A stretch of 64,000 bases of DNA from Mariannaea sp. PMI_226 (Eukaryota; Ascomycota; Sordariomycetes; Hypocreales; Nectriaceae). The first letter of the stretch is position 1. Every line of letters starts with the position of its first letter. A program made the position numbers and the translations under genes. Of this stretch, positions 12,506 to 23,621 are shown piece by piece. The stretch spans positions 2,604,001-2,668,000 of the forward strand of contig JANFOG010000001.1 of NCBI GenBank assembly GCA_024336345.1, in the 5' to 3' direction. The notes under the pieces were generated by a model. That model was not told the DNA's origin, made no database searches, and saw only the letters and a program-made list of their open reading frames with translations.

Positions 12506-15133
12506 TTACTGCGCATTCATGTGCTTGATTCGAATCTCGACGGCTCGTCTGTGAGCCTCGAGTTCTTCTACCTTTGCGAGTTGCATGACAGCGGTACCAA
12601 CGTTCTTCAAGCCTTCGGCAGTCAGGTTAGAGCTGGTAATGTGCTTCTGGAAGGAACCCAGGTTGACGCCAGAATACTGCTTGGCGAAACCATAGGTTGC
12701 TGGTAAAAGGTGGAGAATGTTAGTCTTTGCATTGCAGCCTTGTGCGGAGGAGATTTCGAAGAACTTACGCAATGAGTGGTTAACGCCAGCGGAGTAATCG
12801 CCGACACTCTCAGGAGTCCATTGACCGATAAATACACTTCCAGCGTTCATCACAGAGTCAACAACGCTTTCAGCATCCTTGACCTGCAAAATAAGATGTT
12901 CAGGGGCGTAATCATTGCTGATTCGCATGGCTTCATCAATATCCTTAACCATGACAGTAACAGAATGGGCAATAGAGCCGCGGACGATGTCGACACGCGG
13001 CAGTGCCATAGCCTGCGTATGGACCTCGTCCTCAATGGCTTGGAGTTGAGCCTCGTTGAGGTCAATGACGATGAGAATAACTTGGCTATCAACACCGTGC
13101 TCAGCTTGGGAGAGCAAATCAGAAGCAACAAACGCTGGGTTGGAGTCCTTGTCAGCAATAACAAGGACCTCTGAAGGTCCTGCAGGCATATCGATGCCGA
13201 CACCTGCGTTCGTGTCATTGCTAACGTGCATCTTGGCAGCAGTCACGAACTGGTTACCAGGACCCAGAATCTTGTCAACCTTTGTTACACTCTCAGTGCC
13301 ATACGCCATGGCAGCAACGGCCTGAGCACCTCCAGCAAGAACAATGCTTTCGGCACCAACCTTGTGTGCAACGTAAACAATCTCGGGAGTGATACGACCA
13401 TCCGCTCGGGGAGGTGAGGCGAACACAATCTTCTTGCACCCAGCCACCATAGCGGGCACACCAAGCATCAAGGCAGTGCTAGGCAGGACAGCGGTTCCAC
13501 CTGGGATGTACAAGCCGACACGCTCAATAGGTCGTGCAAAGCGGCTGCAGACTACACCAGGCATGGTTTCCACCTGCAAAGACTTCTCTTCCTTCTGAGC
13601 TGCGTGGAACTTGCGGATGTTCTCATATGAAACATCAATAGCCTTGATGGTTTCAGGAGAAAGATCCATCAGCTCCTTAGGGAAGGGGGCTTTGAGTACC
13701 GGGGAAGTCAGGGATGTAGCCTTCTCGAACTTGTGAGTGTAGGACAGAACAGCCTTGTCGCCACCTGTTCGGACTTCCTCGATAATAGGCTTGATGATCT
13801 TGAGGATAGCGTCTGGTGACTTTTGGGAAGGTCGCTTCAACTTCTCCAAGAGCTCGGCCTCGGATGTCTTGGTGGCATCAATTCTTTCCATCGTAATTCG
13901 ACCCTCGGCAGGCTTCTCAACAACAGTGGGCTTCGCTGGAGCTTGCTCAGTGGCCTTGATGCCCTCCTTCTCAGCCCACTTACCCTTGGCATTTCCTGGT
14001 CTTCTCTTAACCTTGAGACTCTTGGCATCAAGGTTGGCTTCAATGTCAGCAAGACTGACACCAGCGCCTACCGCCTTGGTCAGAGCAAAGTAGATGAGGT
14101 CGGCAGCCTCAAACGCAATGTTCTCTTTAGTTTTTCCATCGCACAGCTCCTCGGCTTCCTCCATGATCTTAGCTCGGAGAAGCTTCTCATCCGAGAACAA
14201 TCTGGCAGTGTACGAGCCAGCAGGGGCAGACTCCTTTCTCGATTTGAGAGTTTGTTCGAGAGCTGCAATTCCGGCGAGGTCTCCAAAGCAACCGAACTGT
14301 TCCAAGTGGCAGAATCGACCCTTTTGATTCACCACGAACTTCAAGGTATCGTTATCACAGTCGAGCCCAATCTTGACCAATTCCTGGGTATCACCTGAGG
14401 TAAGACCTTTAACCCAAAGGCCTCGCTTTCGGCTCTGATACACGCCGGCCTGTGTTCTTACAGCCTCTAGGATGCTCTCCTCGCTTGTGTAGGCAAGGCC
14501 CAAGGCGATTCCAGCAACGTCCGTAACGACAGTGGGGATAAGTCCATCTGGTCGATCAGATTTCCAGTATGAAGCAATTACCTTCGATAGCAGTAGCTTC
14601 TTAGCATCATCTTTATCAGTCGTGATGCCAGTCGACGGCAGGATAGGGATGGCCTTGATCTTGGTCGCTACTTCGATCAATGTCTCAAGGTTGGTCTGTG
14701 GTGTTGGCTTGAGAAAAAGGTTCTTGATTTTCTTAGCTTGTGCTTCTTCAACAAATTTTCCAATGTCGCTTGCTGAAGGATCAAAATCTTTAATTAATAG
14801 GCCACTTCCGGAGGCAGCAGAGAGGTCCAGAGTCGACACGGTGGGGATGACACGGGCGCCAAATTCAGTGCACTCCGCTAGGTTGGCGGGGTTGACAAAG
14901 ACCTTCTGGACGCCGCTATCAAGAAGAGCAGCGACATCATCCACAGATGAGGCGCTGGTAGCATCCATCAAGACGTTACCAGTCACATTGAGGCTGGCCC
15001 AGTCCCTGGCGGCGGTCTCGAAGAAGACGGCGCCGAGCAGAGAAACTTCGCTAGTGGACAATCCATTGCTCGCGGTTTGCCTCTCAGTGCCAGCAACGCT
15101 GACCACAAAGGGCAAGGGAAGAGTCGTCTCCAT
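12506..15133 (-). CDS. HIS4: Trifunctional histidine biosynthesis protein His4
   Basis: His4 carries out steps 2, 3 and 10 of histidine synthesis: phosphoribosyl-ATP pyrophosphatase, phosphoribosyl-AMP cyclohydrolase and histidinol dehydrogenase. The cyclohydrolase part lies at about 205-300 (SRKRGLWVKG, then CHLEQFGCFG). The pyrophosphatase helix bundle is at about 310-400 (EEAEEL, ENIAFEAADLIYFAL). The histidinol dehydrogenase domain fills about 430-850, with GLYIPGGTAVLPSTALMLG, GPGNQFVTAAK, DMPAGPSEVLVIAD, SQAEHG and PESVGDYSAGVNH. Exon 1 is 15133-12769 and exon 2 is 12699-12506, giving 852 residues, a usual length. The intron 12768-12700 interrupts the NHSL/PTYG join, has GTAAGT and CAG ends, is 69 nt long and contains no stop in frame. 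An ATG at 15148 is also in frame. The gene is head-to-head with TAF9, with a TGAGTCA site in between. Confidence 0.96.
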   Translation of the reverse strand: METTLPLPFVVSVAGTERQTASNGLSTSEVSLLGAVFFETAARDWASLNVTGNVLMDATSASSVDDVAALLDSGVQKVFVNPANLAECTEFGARVIPTVSTLDLSAASGSGLLIKDFDPSASDIGKFVEEAQAKKIKNLFLKPTPQTNLETLIEVATKIKAIPILPSTGITTDKDDAKKLLLSKVIASYWKSDRPDGLIPTVVTDVAGIALGLAYTSEESILEAVRTQAGVYQSRKRGLWVKGLTSGDTQELVKIGLDCDNDTLKFVVNQKGRFCHLEQFGCFGDLAGIAALEQTLKSRKESAPAGSYTARLFSDEKLLRAKIMEEAEELCDGKTKENIAFEAADLIYFALTKAVGAGVSLADIEANLDAKSLKVKRRPGNAKGKWAEKEGIKATEQAPAKPTVVEKPAEGRITMERIDATKTSEAELLEKLKRPSQKSPDAILKIIKPIIEEVRTGGDKAVLSYTHKFEKATSLTSPVLKAPFPKELMDLSPETIKAIDVSYENIRKFHAAQKEEKSLQVETMPGVVCSRFARPIERVGLYIPGGTAVLPSTALMLGVPAMVAGCKKIVFASPPRADGRITPEIVYVAHKVGAESIVLAGGAQAVAAMAYGTESVTKVDKILGPGNQFVTAAKMHVSNDTNAGVGIDMPAGPSEVLVIADKDSNPAFVASDLLSQAEHGVDSQVILIVIDLNEAQLQAIEDEVHTQAMALPRVDIVRGSIAHSVTVMVKDIDEAMRISNDYAPEHLILQVKDAESVVDSVMNAGSVFIGQWTPESVGDYSAGVNHSLRKFFEISSAQGCNAKTNILHLLPATYGFAKQYSGVNLGSFQKHITSSNLTAEGLKNVGTAVMQLAKVEELEAHRRAVEIRIKHMNAQ

Positions 15134-15761
15134 GCTGAAAAGACCCAATACAGATACGCGATGAATCAGGGTCGAATGTGGTCAAAATCAATTGCAATTG
15201 ACAAGCTCAATGAGTCAAGTTGCAAAAACTCGGTGGTGACGAGGGCGTCCTGCATCGGAGCCTTTGGTGGGGCAGCGACGACTTTGCCCCTCGTCCAGTG
15301 ACTCCAGCCACAGTCACCCCTCCATTGAACCATTGAACGCCATCCAGGGCAAGGCCGGCACTTGCTGCTTGGTTGCGCGTTTCCTAGTTTGCACCTGAGT
15401 TGACGATTTTAAGGTGTGGTCTGTGCGCTCGTTCTCGAGGGCTCTCGGATTATTACCTTTTCCGACGCAACACCCAACTTCCGCGCTTTGTTAAGCTCCG
15501 GCGCTGCGCATAAGGCTGATGCGGACTCAGGAACATTGAGCTCTCAACCTCAATGGCATCCAAATCTCTCTAAATTCTTGTTCAGGCTCTGCTTTTCATC
15601 TCGCACCCTTTACCGCGCAAAACTGTTCATAATCCGAACACGCCTACCCTGATTTACTCCAATCTTCTAAAACGCAACAGCACCACTGAAAACGTGCGAC
15701 GACGAATTTCGTTGCCTCTTATTATCTTCTCATCTGCCACTGCTTTGCGACATCATTCGAG
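15134..15761. other. HIS4-TAF9 bidirectional promoter
   Basis: About 610 bp separate the two divergent start codons. Apart from the Gcn4-type sites (15211-15217 and 15299-15304) I recognise no element and no gene. Confidence 0.6.
15211..15217. promoter_or_regulatory. Gcn4/CPC1-type site TGAGTCA
   Basis: A perfect palindromic-core TGAGTCA lies 78 bp upstream of the HIS4 start codon. A second half-match, TGACTC, lies at 15299-15304. This is the binding sequence of Gcn4 (yeast) and CPC1/CpcA (filamentous fungi), which switch on amino acid biosynthesis genes under starvation, so the site fits HIS4. TAF9, read the other way, would share it. Confidence 0.65.
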
Positions 15762-16508
15762 ATGTCGTCTAGCCAGCCTCAGACGAACGGTGTTCCAGCC
15801 TCAACTGCTGGCACATCCCAGACAGTACCTAACTCTCAAACCACGGTCGCCTCTCAGCCCACCGTCACCTCCCAACCCGCGCCGACTCAAACATCCACAG
15901 CATCACCCCGACCTCGTGATGCCCGACTCGTGGAACTTCTTCTGACATCTCAGGGAGTGACGTCCTACGAGCAGCGTGTTCCTCTCCTTCTCCTCGACTT
16001 CGCATATCGACACACCTCCTCTGTGCTAAGTGACGCGCTTCACCTCTCGGGCGATCCATATATCACCCACGCCGGCGCCAAACCTTCCGCATCCTCAGGC
16101 GCTACGGCCACTGCCCCAGGTGACGCCTCCATCTCCGCCAATGCTGTGAAGCTTGCAATAGCCGCACGACTGAGCTATCAGTTCCGTGGAGGTAGCGCCG
16201 GGGGTGGTATCAGCAAAGATTATATGCAAGAGCTGGCTCGCGAACGCAACAAAGCTTCACTTCCCAGGATTGTCCCCAATGAATGGGGTGTTCGACTTCC
16301 CAGTGAGCGTTTTGTTCTTAGTGGAACGAGCTGGGGTTTGAAGGATGCGTGGGATGAAGAGGGCAGTGATGACGAGGAGGGTGGCGATGCTATGGAAGGA
16401 ATCGAAGCTCCCGATCCCGAAGATGTAGGTGGAGATGGCGTGGAAGGTGGCACAGTGGATGATGTATTCGGGGAAGACGTGGATGCGGAGATGGCAGAGC
16501 AGGGTTAG
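15762..16508 (+). CDS. TAF9: TFIID/SAGA subunit TAF9
   Basis: TAF9 is a histone-fold protein shared by TFIID and SAGA that pairs with TAF6. The single exon encodes 248 residues. After a Ser/Thr/Pro/Gln-rich leader (1-45) comes the histone fold at about 47-145: [14 protein letters not shown], the [21 protein letters not shown] helix pair, DALHLSGD, and [15 protein letters not shown]. It is followed by the conserved [14 protein letters not shown] and [10 protein letters not shown] blocks seen in fungal TAF9. The C-terminus is an acidic tail (about 205-248), usual in fungi. The first ATG, at 15762, gives a complete protein without introns. The gene is divergent from HIS4 and convergent with the processing peptidase gene. 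Confidence 0.93.
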   Translation: MSSSQPQTNGVPASTAGTSQTVPNSQTTVASQPTVTSQPAPTQTSTASPRPRDARLVELLLTSQGVTSYEQRVPLLLLDFAYRHTSSVLSDALHLSGDPYITHAGAKPSASSGATATAPGDASISANAVKLAIAARLSYQFRGGSAGGGISKDYMQELARERNKASLPRIVPNEWGVRLPSERFVLSGTSWGLKDAWDEEGSDDEEGGDAMEGIEAPDPEDVGGDGVEGGTVDDVFGEDVDAEMAEQG

Positions 16509-17190
16509 ACACCCGATAAACCTCTAAACTTACATATAAAGTGCCCTAAGTCTCGTCTTTTGGGTTACGACTGCTGGCTGCGATGGGAGACATACAAATG
16601 CAGCTTCGATTTGATGGTGTTTGGGCGTTCAGGTTATGGGGGTTTCTAGGTCATATATACCTGGCAGGATAATAAATGAAACATATAACTCACAAAGGTT
16701 TTCATTATTTGAACACAAGTAGTGGGAGGTATCTAATCACATCCTGTAATCTTCTAGATGCCAACTCGGAAAGGTTGTGTCGCCTCTTGCTAACGAGTCT
16801 AGTACATATTCATGAATCGCAAATGTCAAATGCTCAATCATGTGTGTGTCACACAGAATCTCTCAGAGAAAGCCATGTTCATCATAAGTCAAGTTGTTCT
16901 GGCAGTAGTTCGAGCAGCTCTTTGCTGTGAGGGGCGTAATGCCAATTTAGTCTGACATGAGAATATAGTGTTTTGGACACACCATCACATGATGAAGTTT
17001 TGCATCTGGGAGGGAGCGATACAGTGAACTGAAGTATTACATAGGCGGCGACATCAACAGACACACCAGTCACAACTCCGCGTTACCTAGCATGAACAAA
17101 GGAACTTTATGATACACTAGGCCTGTAAACGGTATCTCATACACTCTATACCCTGGTCTCGATTTTCGCAAACCTTTGGCCCTCTATACC
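16509..17190. other. Convergent 3' region between TAF9 and MAS1
   Basis: A 682-bp interval of 3' untranslated and spacer sequence. Nothing recognisable was found in it. Confidence 0.55.
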
Positions 17191-18847
17191 TTAAAACTTG
17201 GGCTTCATGGTGTTGCGCAGTCTCTGGTAGTCGAAGAGACCCTCGATGCTGCCCACGGCGCTGATGGCAATATCGCGATCCCAGAGTTTTCGGTTGGCAA
17301 AGTCCATAATCTCCTTCTCGGTGATAGCATCAATCAGACGCTCAATCTCGCCAGGGGCCATGCGGCGGCCAGTGGTGACGAGCTGTCGGCCAATATCCTC
17401 AGCAACAGCGGTAGTACCATCCAGAGACAGGAGGATGGAAGCCTTGAGCTGAGCCTTGGCACGCTCAACCTCAGCGGCGCTCACGTTGGTGCAGAGACGC
17501 ATCCACTCGCGGATAGCAAAGTGGACAAGGTCATCAACCTGCTCACGCTTGTCGGTAACGAGGTAGATACCCCAGAGACTAGAAATCATTAGTTTTGTCG
17601 TCAGACTATATTTCCTATGTAGAAATAAGCTTACCCAGTGTCGCTATAGCTGGTAGAGAAGCTCATGAAGCTGTTGGCAAGATCGTGCTTGTGAACGTAG
17701 CCGCTGAGCTTGCTACCCTGGTGAGGAGCCTGGCCAAGAGCCTTGTCGTAGTTGCCAACAATAGCTTGGGCAACGAGAGCAGTGAAGTAGTCGGGAGAGC
17801 TCCAGCTGACACCCTCAACAGCGAGGGCAATGTTGGCAGTGGGCATGTTGTCATCGCGGACACGGACATCGGAGCCGAAGAAGTCAGCCTGCTGCTTGGA
17901 GAGCTGGTAGGCCTGAGTCTTGGGGCCGCTGCTGGGGAGACCAGAGAAGTGCTTCTGAGCGAGTTCGACCAGCTGCTCGTGAGGAATACCACCAGCACCA
18001 ACGAGGACCATGCGGTCAGCAGTGTAGTTATTCTTGATGTAGCTGGTCAATTCGGTTCGAGTAATGTCGCGGATGTTCTGGCGGGGACCAAGAATGGTGC
18101 GGCCAAGGCCCTGGTGCTGGAAAGCAGTAGCGTGGAGGTGATCAAAGACAACCTCCTCAACCTGCTTCTCAACCTCCTCGGACTCTCGGAGGATAACATC
18201 GCGCTCGCGCTCGATGGCGGACTCCTCGAGACGAGAGTTCTGGAGAATGTCGGAAAGGATATCGACGCACTGGGGAACATCGGAGTTGAAGGCCTTGGCG
18301 AAGTAAACAGTGTTCTCTCGCTGTGTTTGGTGTTAGCCTAGTTTAAAAGTTGGTATCCCTTCATCCGACTGACCGAGGTGTAGGCATTGAGGTGGCCACC
18401 CATGTTCTCAATCTCGAGCTCCAATTGCTGCTGAGAGCGCTTGGCGGTACCCTGAGATGAATGTTAGCGAGGAAACAGAACCCATTGATGGGGTATCCGA
18501 CCTTGAAGGCAAGGTGCTCGAGGAAGTGTGCGGTGCCATTGTTCTCGTTGGACTCGGCCCTTGAACCGGCGTCAATCCACACGCCAACGGTCGAAGTCTG
18601 AGCGAAAGGAGAGTGCTCGGTCGCAACCTAGTTCACGCGAGTTAGATTGGCAATTGGAGATGCATGTCGAGGCCAATTGGTCTCTGCGAATGTTGCTCAC
18701 AGTCAATCCATTGGGAAGAGTCGTGGTCTGGGTTTTGCCGACAGTGGAAGGGGTGGCAAAGCCTCGTCGGAGAGGAGCGGCGGCCGAAAGACCAGCACGG
18801 TATCGCAGACCCTGCGAGAGGTTCAAAGCCAGTCTCCGGGACGCCAT
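17191..18847 (-). CDS. MAS1: Mitochondrial processing peptidase beta subunit
   Basis: This matrix metalloprotease subunit removes targeting presequences from imported mitochondrial proteins, together with MPP-alpha. In many fungi it also serves as a core subunit of the bc1 complex. Five exons: 18847-18701, 18627-18502, 18451-18374, 18320-17635 and 17578-17191; the total is 474 residues, typical for the family. Residues 1-40 are an Arg/Ala/Leu-rich targeting peptide ([19 protein letters not shown]). The zinc-binding HxxEH motif appears as HFLEH, preceded by DAGSRAE and NGTAHF. An M16-type C-terminal half follows. Introns are 50-73 nt with GTGAGC, GTCGGA, GTCAGT and GTAAGC donors. Start choice: the ATG at 18847 begins the presequence; an upstream in-frame ATG at 18925 would add 26 less plausible residues. 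Confidence 0.95.
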
Positions 18848-19426
18848 GACGGAGGTTTGGAGGGTCAACGCTGAATTGAGTGGTTTGATGAAATCTTTCG
18901 ATCTTGTTCGGCTAGAAGCTTTCATGAGATAATTTGCGGCCTGAGCTTTTAGGCGGCTCGCTTAGTCATTCCGACGAACTCCGAATCACAGTGAGAGGAC
19001 CGAGGTAGGTGGCCAATCAGATGCCCATATTACTAACCCCCCTAATCCATTTTTGGCCCACCAGAATGCCCACTTTTCGTCACCAACCTGGAGTGTTTTC
19101 GTGGCTGAAATGCTAATTCCTCACCACAAGACGGACACGGACATCACCAAGCAAGCCTCCAAGATATATTAGTCGTATACCCAAGATGCTTACCTGTGAG
19201 TTCACAAAGAGCTCTTCTGTCTTAGGCTGTGAATCATCCTGGTTCACTGTAGATATTCCCGTTGCGCTTTGTCCCAATTAGAAACTCCTTCCGAATTTGT
19301 CTCTCGGCAATCTGTCCTCTGTCCCTCACCATAATGTTGTCCTCTTCTAATAGTTCTAACATTTGAGCGAAAGACATTCAGGATATCTTGTCTTCTAAAC
19401 AAAAACCTGCTTCTACTGAAACTTCA
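18848..19426. other. MAS1-GH36 divergent promoter region
   Basis: This 579-bp region separates the two start codons. A CCAAT pentamer lies at 19013-19017, in a position (about 166 bp from the MAS1 ATG) where CCAAT-binding complex sites are common in fungal mitochondrial genes; the link is an inference. No gene was seen. Confidence 0.45.
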
Positions 19427-22314
19427 ATGAATATGGAAGCAATATTGCAAACGTATCCTCCATTAGGCCAAGCCACCCTCGTTCAGACTCACAGTAGCTC
19501 CTTGGTTGCAATTCTTGACGTTCCAAATAGCCAGGAAGCCGGTTCATGGGAGGTGTGTGCCTTTCTATCTATAGATGGATCTAAGTGGAAAGATATCATA
19601 CTCCTCCCTGTTGATGACGGCTTGGTGCCGCAGACGTTACAATCGCTGTCAGAATCTGTGTCCCGGTTGTATTTCTCCGCACCTCTGGCTTTCAACAACT
19701 GTGTGCAGTTTACACTCAAGTTCCGTTATCATCAGAACGATGATTGGAAATGGATTCGAGAGGAGCAGGGGATTGATGACGGCTGGATCATCAGACCTTC
19801 TACCGCTCCCGAGAGCGACATATTTAGCTTGATCCCCGACCTGAACGTGAACGAGTGGACCATTTCGTCCTGCTTAAGCCAGTCTCCTGGAACCAATGTT
19901 TGGGCGTTGGAAGCCTCCGTCCCACCTGCTGATGGCGACAGCTCAACATTTAAAGATATCCGTATTGGAAATCCATGGGAGTCATCATTCCTAAGGTAGG
20001 TCCTAAACTTTCTATTCCTTCGAATCGCTATCAGGAAATATCATCCATGGCTTTGTCTCCGTATTGACGTTGGCACAGATGGTTTGCTGTTGTACGTCTG
20101 TCGACACCATGGCTGGCCCCTCGACATGGCAAGGACAGCTTTTATTTAGATAGAGATGGAATCTTATGTTCCTTTTTAAGTCATCAAGGCAAGAATCTGG
20201 TGTTTCTAGCCATCAGTGGCATCAGTCACGTCGCGCCAGTTTTCCAACAAAGTATGGATGGTAGCCTCTCTGTTCATGTGAGAAGTACAAGATACGCCTA
20301 TTATTGAATGCTGCTAAAACATTCCCAGGCAAGAAACGACGGTATATCAGAGGGGAAGGCAATCATACTCGTCTCCGAAGGCGCTGATTTTAACTGCGCT
20401 GTCGCAGCTGTTATGTACCATGCCAGGACGCTGGTGACAAGAGCAGCACAGGCAAGCCAGCAGGGTGATAACGAGCTAGCAGCACTTTCAAATGAAATTC
20501 AGCCACAATGGATGGAATCTTGGTATGATGGCCTTGGGTTCTGTACGTTCAATTTTTCCCTCCCCATCGAACCATCCTGATCTAATGGTCATGCAGGTAC
20601 TTGGAATGCGCTCGGACAGCGGCTCACCGATCAAAAAATATTTGACGCCATGGATAAGCTGGCTCAGAAAAATATCAATGTCTCTAGTCTCATCATTGAT
20701 GACAATTGGCAATCACTTGACTATCGAGGACATAGCCAAAACCAGCATGGGTGGAAGGAGTTTGAGGCAGATGCTAAAGGATTCCCCAAAGGATTGAAGC
20801 ATACAGTTTCTCATATCCGAGAAAAACACCCTCATGTACAGCACATCGCTGTTTGGCATGCCCTTCTCGGATATTGGGGTGGCCTTGCCCCAGATGGCAA
20901 GATTGCGAAATCTTACAAGACTATCGAAGTGACCCGCGAAGACGTGGATGCAGATTATCTTCCGATCGTGGGTAAGATGACTGTGATCGCAAAAGAGGAC
21001 CTGTCGCGCTTCTACGATGACTTTTATAAGTTCCTATCGGATTGCGGAATTGATGCTGTGAAAACAGATGCCCAGTGCATGATGGACACATGGATCGATG
21101 CCTCACCACGCCGGGAGCTATTCACACGCTATTTGGATGCCTGGACAATCTCAATGCTCCGTCATTTTAGTGCAAAGGCCATCTCATGCATGTCCCAAGT
21201 ACCTCAAATCCTCTTTCATTCTCAGATGCCCACAAACCGGCCCGTTATGGTAGTCCGTAACTCGGACGATTTCTTCCCCGATGACCCTACGTCGCATACT
21301 TGGCATGTGTGGGCGAATGCCCACAATAGTATATTTATGCAATACTTGAATGTACTCCCAGATTGGGATATGTTCCAAACTGTGCACGAATATTCTAGCT
21401 TCCATGCTGCGGCAAGGTGCGTCAGCGGCGGCCCGATCTATATTACGGATGTCCCAGGAGAGCATGATTTGCATTTGATTGACCAGATGACCGGTCTCAC
21501 TCCAAGAGGGAAAACGGTGATTTTCAGGCCTAGTGTCATTGGTAAAACGGTATACCCTTATGCGGGATGCGAGGATGGCCTACTTCTAAAAGTGGGAAGT
21601 TTTCATGGTAAGTATCACTCAGCCTCCATCTGACAGTGTCAACTGACGTCAATAGGTTCCTCGCAGACTGGAAACCCCATTCTGGCAGTCTTCAACGTAT
21701 TTTCAAAGCCATTGACAGAGCTAATTCCTTTATTCATTTTCCCTGGGACTGATCCATCTCTTGAGTATGTCGTTAGAGCCCACACGACTGGCAGGGTATC
21801 AACACCAATCAAGATTGGAGCGCCAGATTCATTGATAGCCGCAGCGCTCCCAGTCCGCGGCTACGAGATCTTCTGCGCTTATCCCTTGACAAATGTGACA
21901 GGGAAAAGGCACGGATCTACTCGAATTGCGAATCTAGGTCTTTTGGGTAAAATGACAGGTGCAGCTGCGATTGTCAGCTCTCAGATCAATCACGCAGAAA
22001 ATGGTCGCGTCAACGTTGATATCAGGGTCAAGGCCTTTGGAGTTCTAGGTAAGTGGTTATTTTTGCCACGTTTAAGAGCTTGGTAAATTAACTAGCTGGT
22101 CATAGGCGTATACGTGTCTTCGTTGCCTTCCATGACAATCGAGGGAGACTTTATGGCTACAATTCAAGGGCAGCCCATCCCTCCTGATACTGTAACTATC
22201 TCAGAAGCGGACAACCATGTTCTTGAAATCGATATTGGCAAGGCTTGGAAGGAGATGGGGCTGAAGAGTGGCTGGAGCAATGATGTTGAGATTAAGATAT
22301 ATTTTAGCTCTTGA
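19427..22314 (+). CDS. GH36 glycosidase, raffinose synthase / seed-imbibition (Sip1) family
   Basis: These proteins belong to the raffinose synthase/Sip branch of glycoside hydrolase family 36. Plant members transfer or hydrolyse alpha-galactosyl groups; the substrate of fungal members is generally unknown. Six exons: 19427-19995, 20079-20277, 20329-20542, 20597-21607, 21656-22048 and 22106-22314, giving 864 residues. Exon 4 carries the barrel core: SSLIIDDNWQSLD, IAVWHALLGYWGG, then the nucleophile motif with K-T-D in DAVKTDAQ (about 21067) and the acid/base motif VRNSDDFFPDD (about 21256). WDMFQT and GGPIYITDVPGEHD follow. There is no signal peptide, so it is likely cytosolic. All five introns are short with clean ends and I see no frameshift. 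ATGs at 19427 and 19433 are both possible starts. Confidence 0.9.
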
Positions 22315-23621
22315 CCGCTGAAATGGTGAAGGGATTGTCATGGCCACATTGTGTGTGGCACATCTCTTTAGTTGGATAGATACGGGGAGGCTGGCAATAT
22401 TAATTTCGCATGGTCGTCTACTGAATCTATTTACGACTAATATACACACACTATATATATTTGATTATGTCAAGGTGTTGCTGTACATTTGAGGAATCAA
22501 TTGTGAATGTAACAAAAGTCCAGCAAGTAGCAAACACATCTGACGTGACGACGGTCTGCTTCGAGAGACACTCAGCGACTTCAGTATCGGCACAGCTTGC
22601 TTTGGGTGTTCTTTCAACGTGTGGCAGTATGGTTAGGTATGAAACCTGTGTAGCTCGTCTGGGACCGTGCCGTGAGCGAAGACTGGGCGCCCTGGTCAGC
22701 GACTATGTGATTCAACACGGTACTTACATCAGCAACAGTCTCGTCAGGATGGCATCAACTTGGCGACCCTGATTTGAGCAAAATGTGCCGGGTGCAGTCT
22801 TATGTCTGCCAAATTTATACCATCATGGCACCGATCTAATGCTATAACCACTGAATGGTATCTATACTATTAGCAACGAACGCTTCAGAGAAGAGATCGT
22901 TATTGTGATGTGCCAAGGATGCAGGGTAAGGTAGACTTCTATTTTAGGTGGACAATATCGCCGGGGGGGCATGCACGGTGTGTAGGCTGGTTAGTTCAAT
23001 GTACCTCCACACAATAAACCGGTTCGCAAAAGACGCGAGTTAACTAATTTACTGCTGTTTCTTGTGGGCAAGTGATAAGCCAACTTTCTTGCATTACCTT
23101 GGATGTGGTCCCTTAGTGGTGGTGAGTAAGGTGCTGTAATTACATCCCATATTACTACTTCATGAGAAGAGACCGGATAAATACCAGGTAGGTTACCTTC
23201 GGTAGGTAGCTATGTAGGGAAAGTTACCCAGAAGAGATTGTCTCAAACCCCACCTGCTCTCGTTCGTGATGAATTGGCGGCTCATTGATAAATAGGTAAG
23301 CCAAGTAAAATTTCCATTGGCAGATTGGTAATTGAGGCGCCGAAAGAAAGAGTACGTACCTCTTCATAGGTGAATAAACCCCACCTCTAGGCGGCATCGC
23401 GCGTGGCAAGCGCCGTCCGGGAAGGGACCAGCATAAAAAAGTTTTCGAGGGGCCGCCACAAATCTTTTCTCTTTTTTTTTCTTTCGGGAAGAAGCGCTCC
23501 ATCAATTTTCGCAGTCGGTTCAGACAAACATATCACAGCTTGCTGTAGTGAATCGACTCGTTGTTGTCTTCGACCTCAACCATTTTTTCTCCTCCTTCTC
23601 CTTCTGAATCCTTCAAAAACA
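22315..23621. other. Intergenic region upstream of IMPDH
   Basis: A 1.3-kb spacer between tandem genes. It contains GGTAGGTA-type runs near 23187-23215 and a pyrimidine-rich stretch just before the IMPDH start (23580-23620), typical of promoters of highly expressed fungal genes. No coding region was recognised. Confidence 0.5.

Noticed and set aside
17595..18341. Plus-strand open frame of 248 codons
   Set aside because: Shadow of processing peptidase exon 4, which has clear family motifs on the minus strand.
20278..20328. Apparent stop codon in the GH36 gene near 20307
   Set aside because: It lies in a 51-nt intron with GTGAGA donor and CCCAG acceptor; splicing restores the frame, so the gene is intact.
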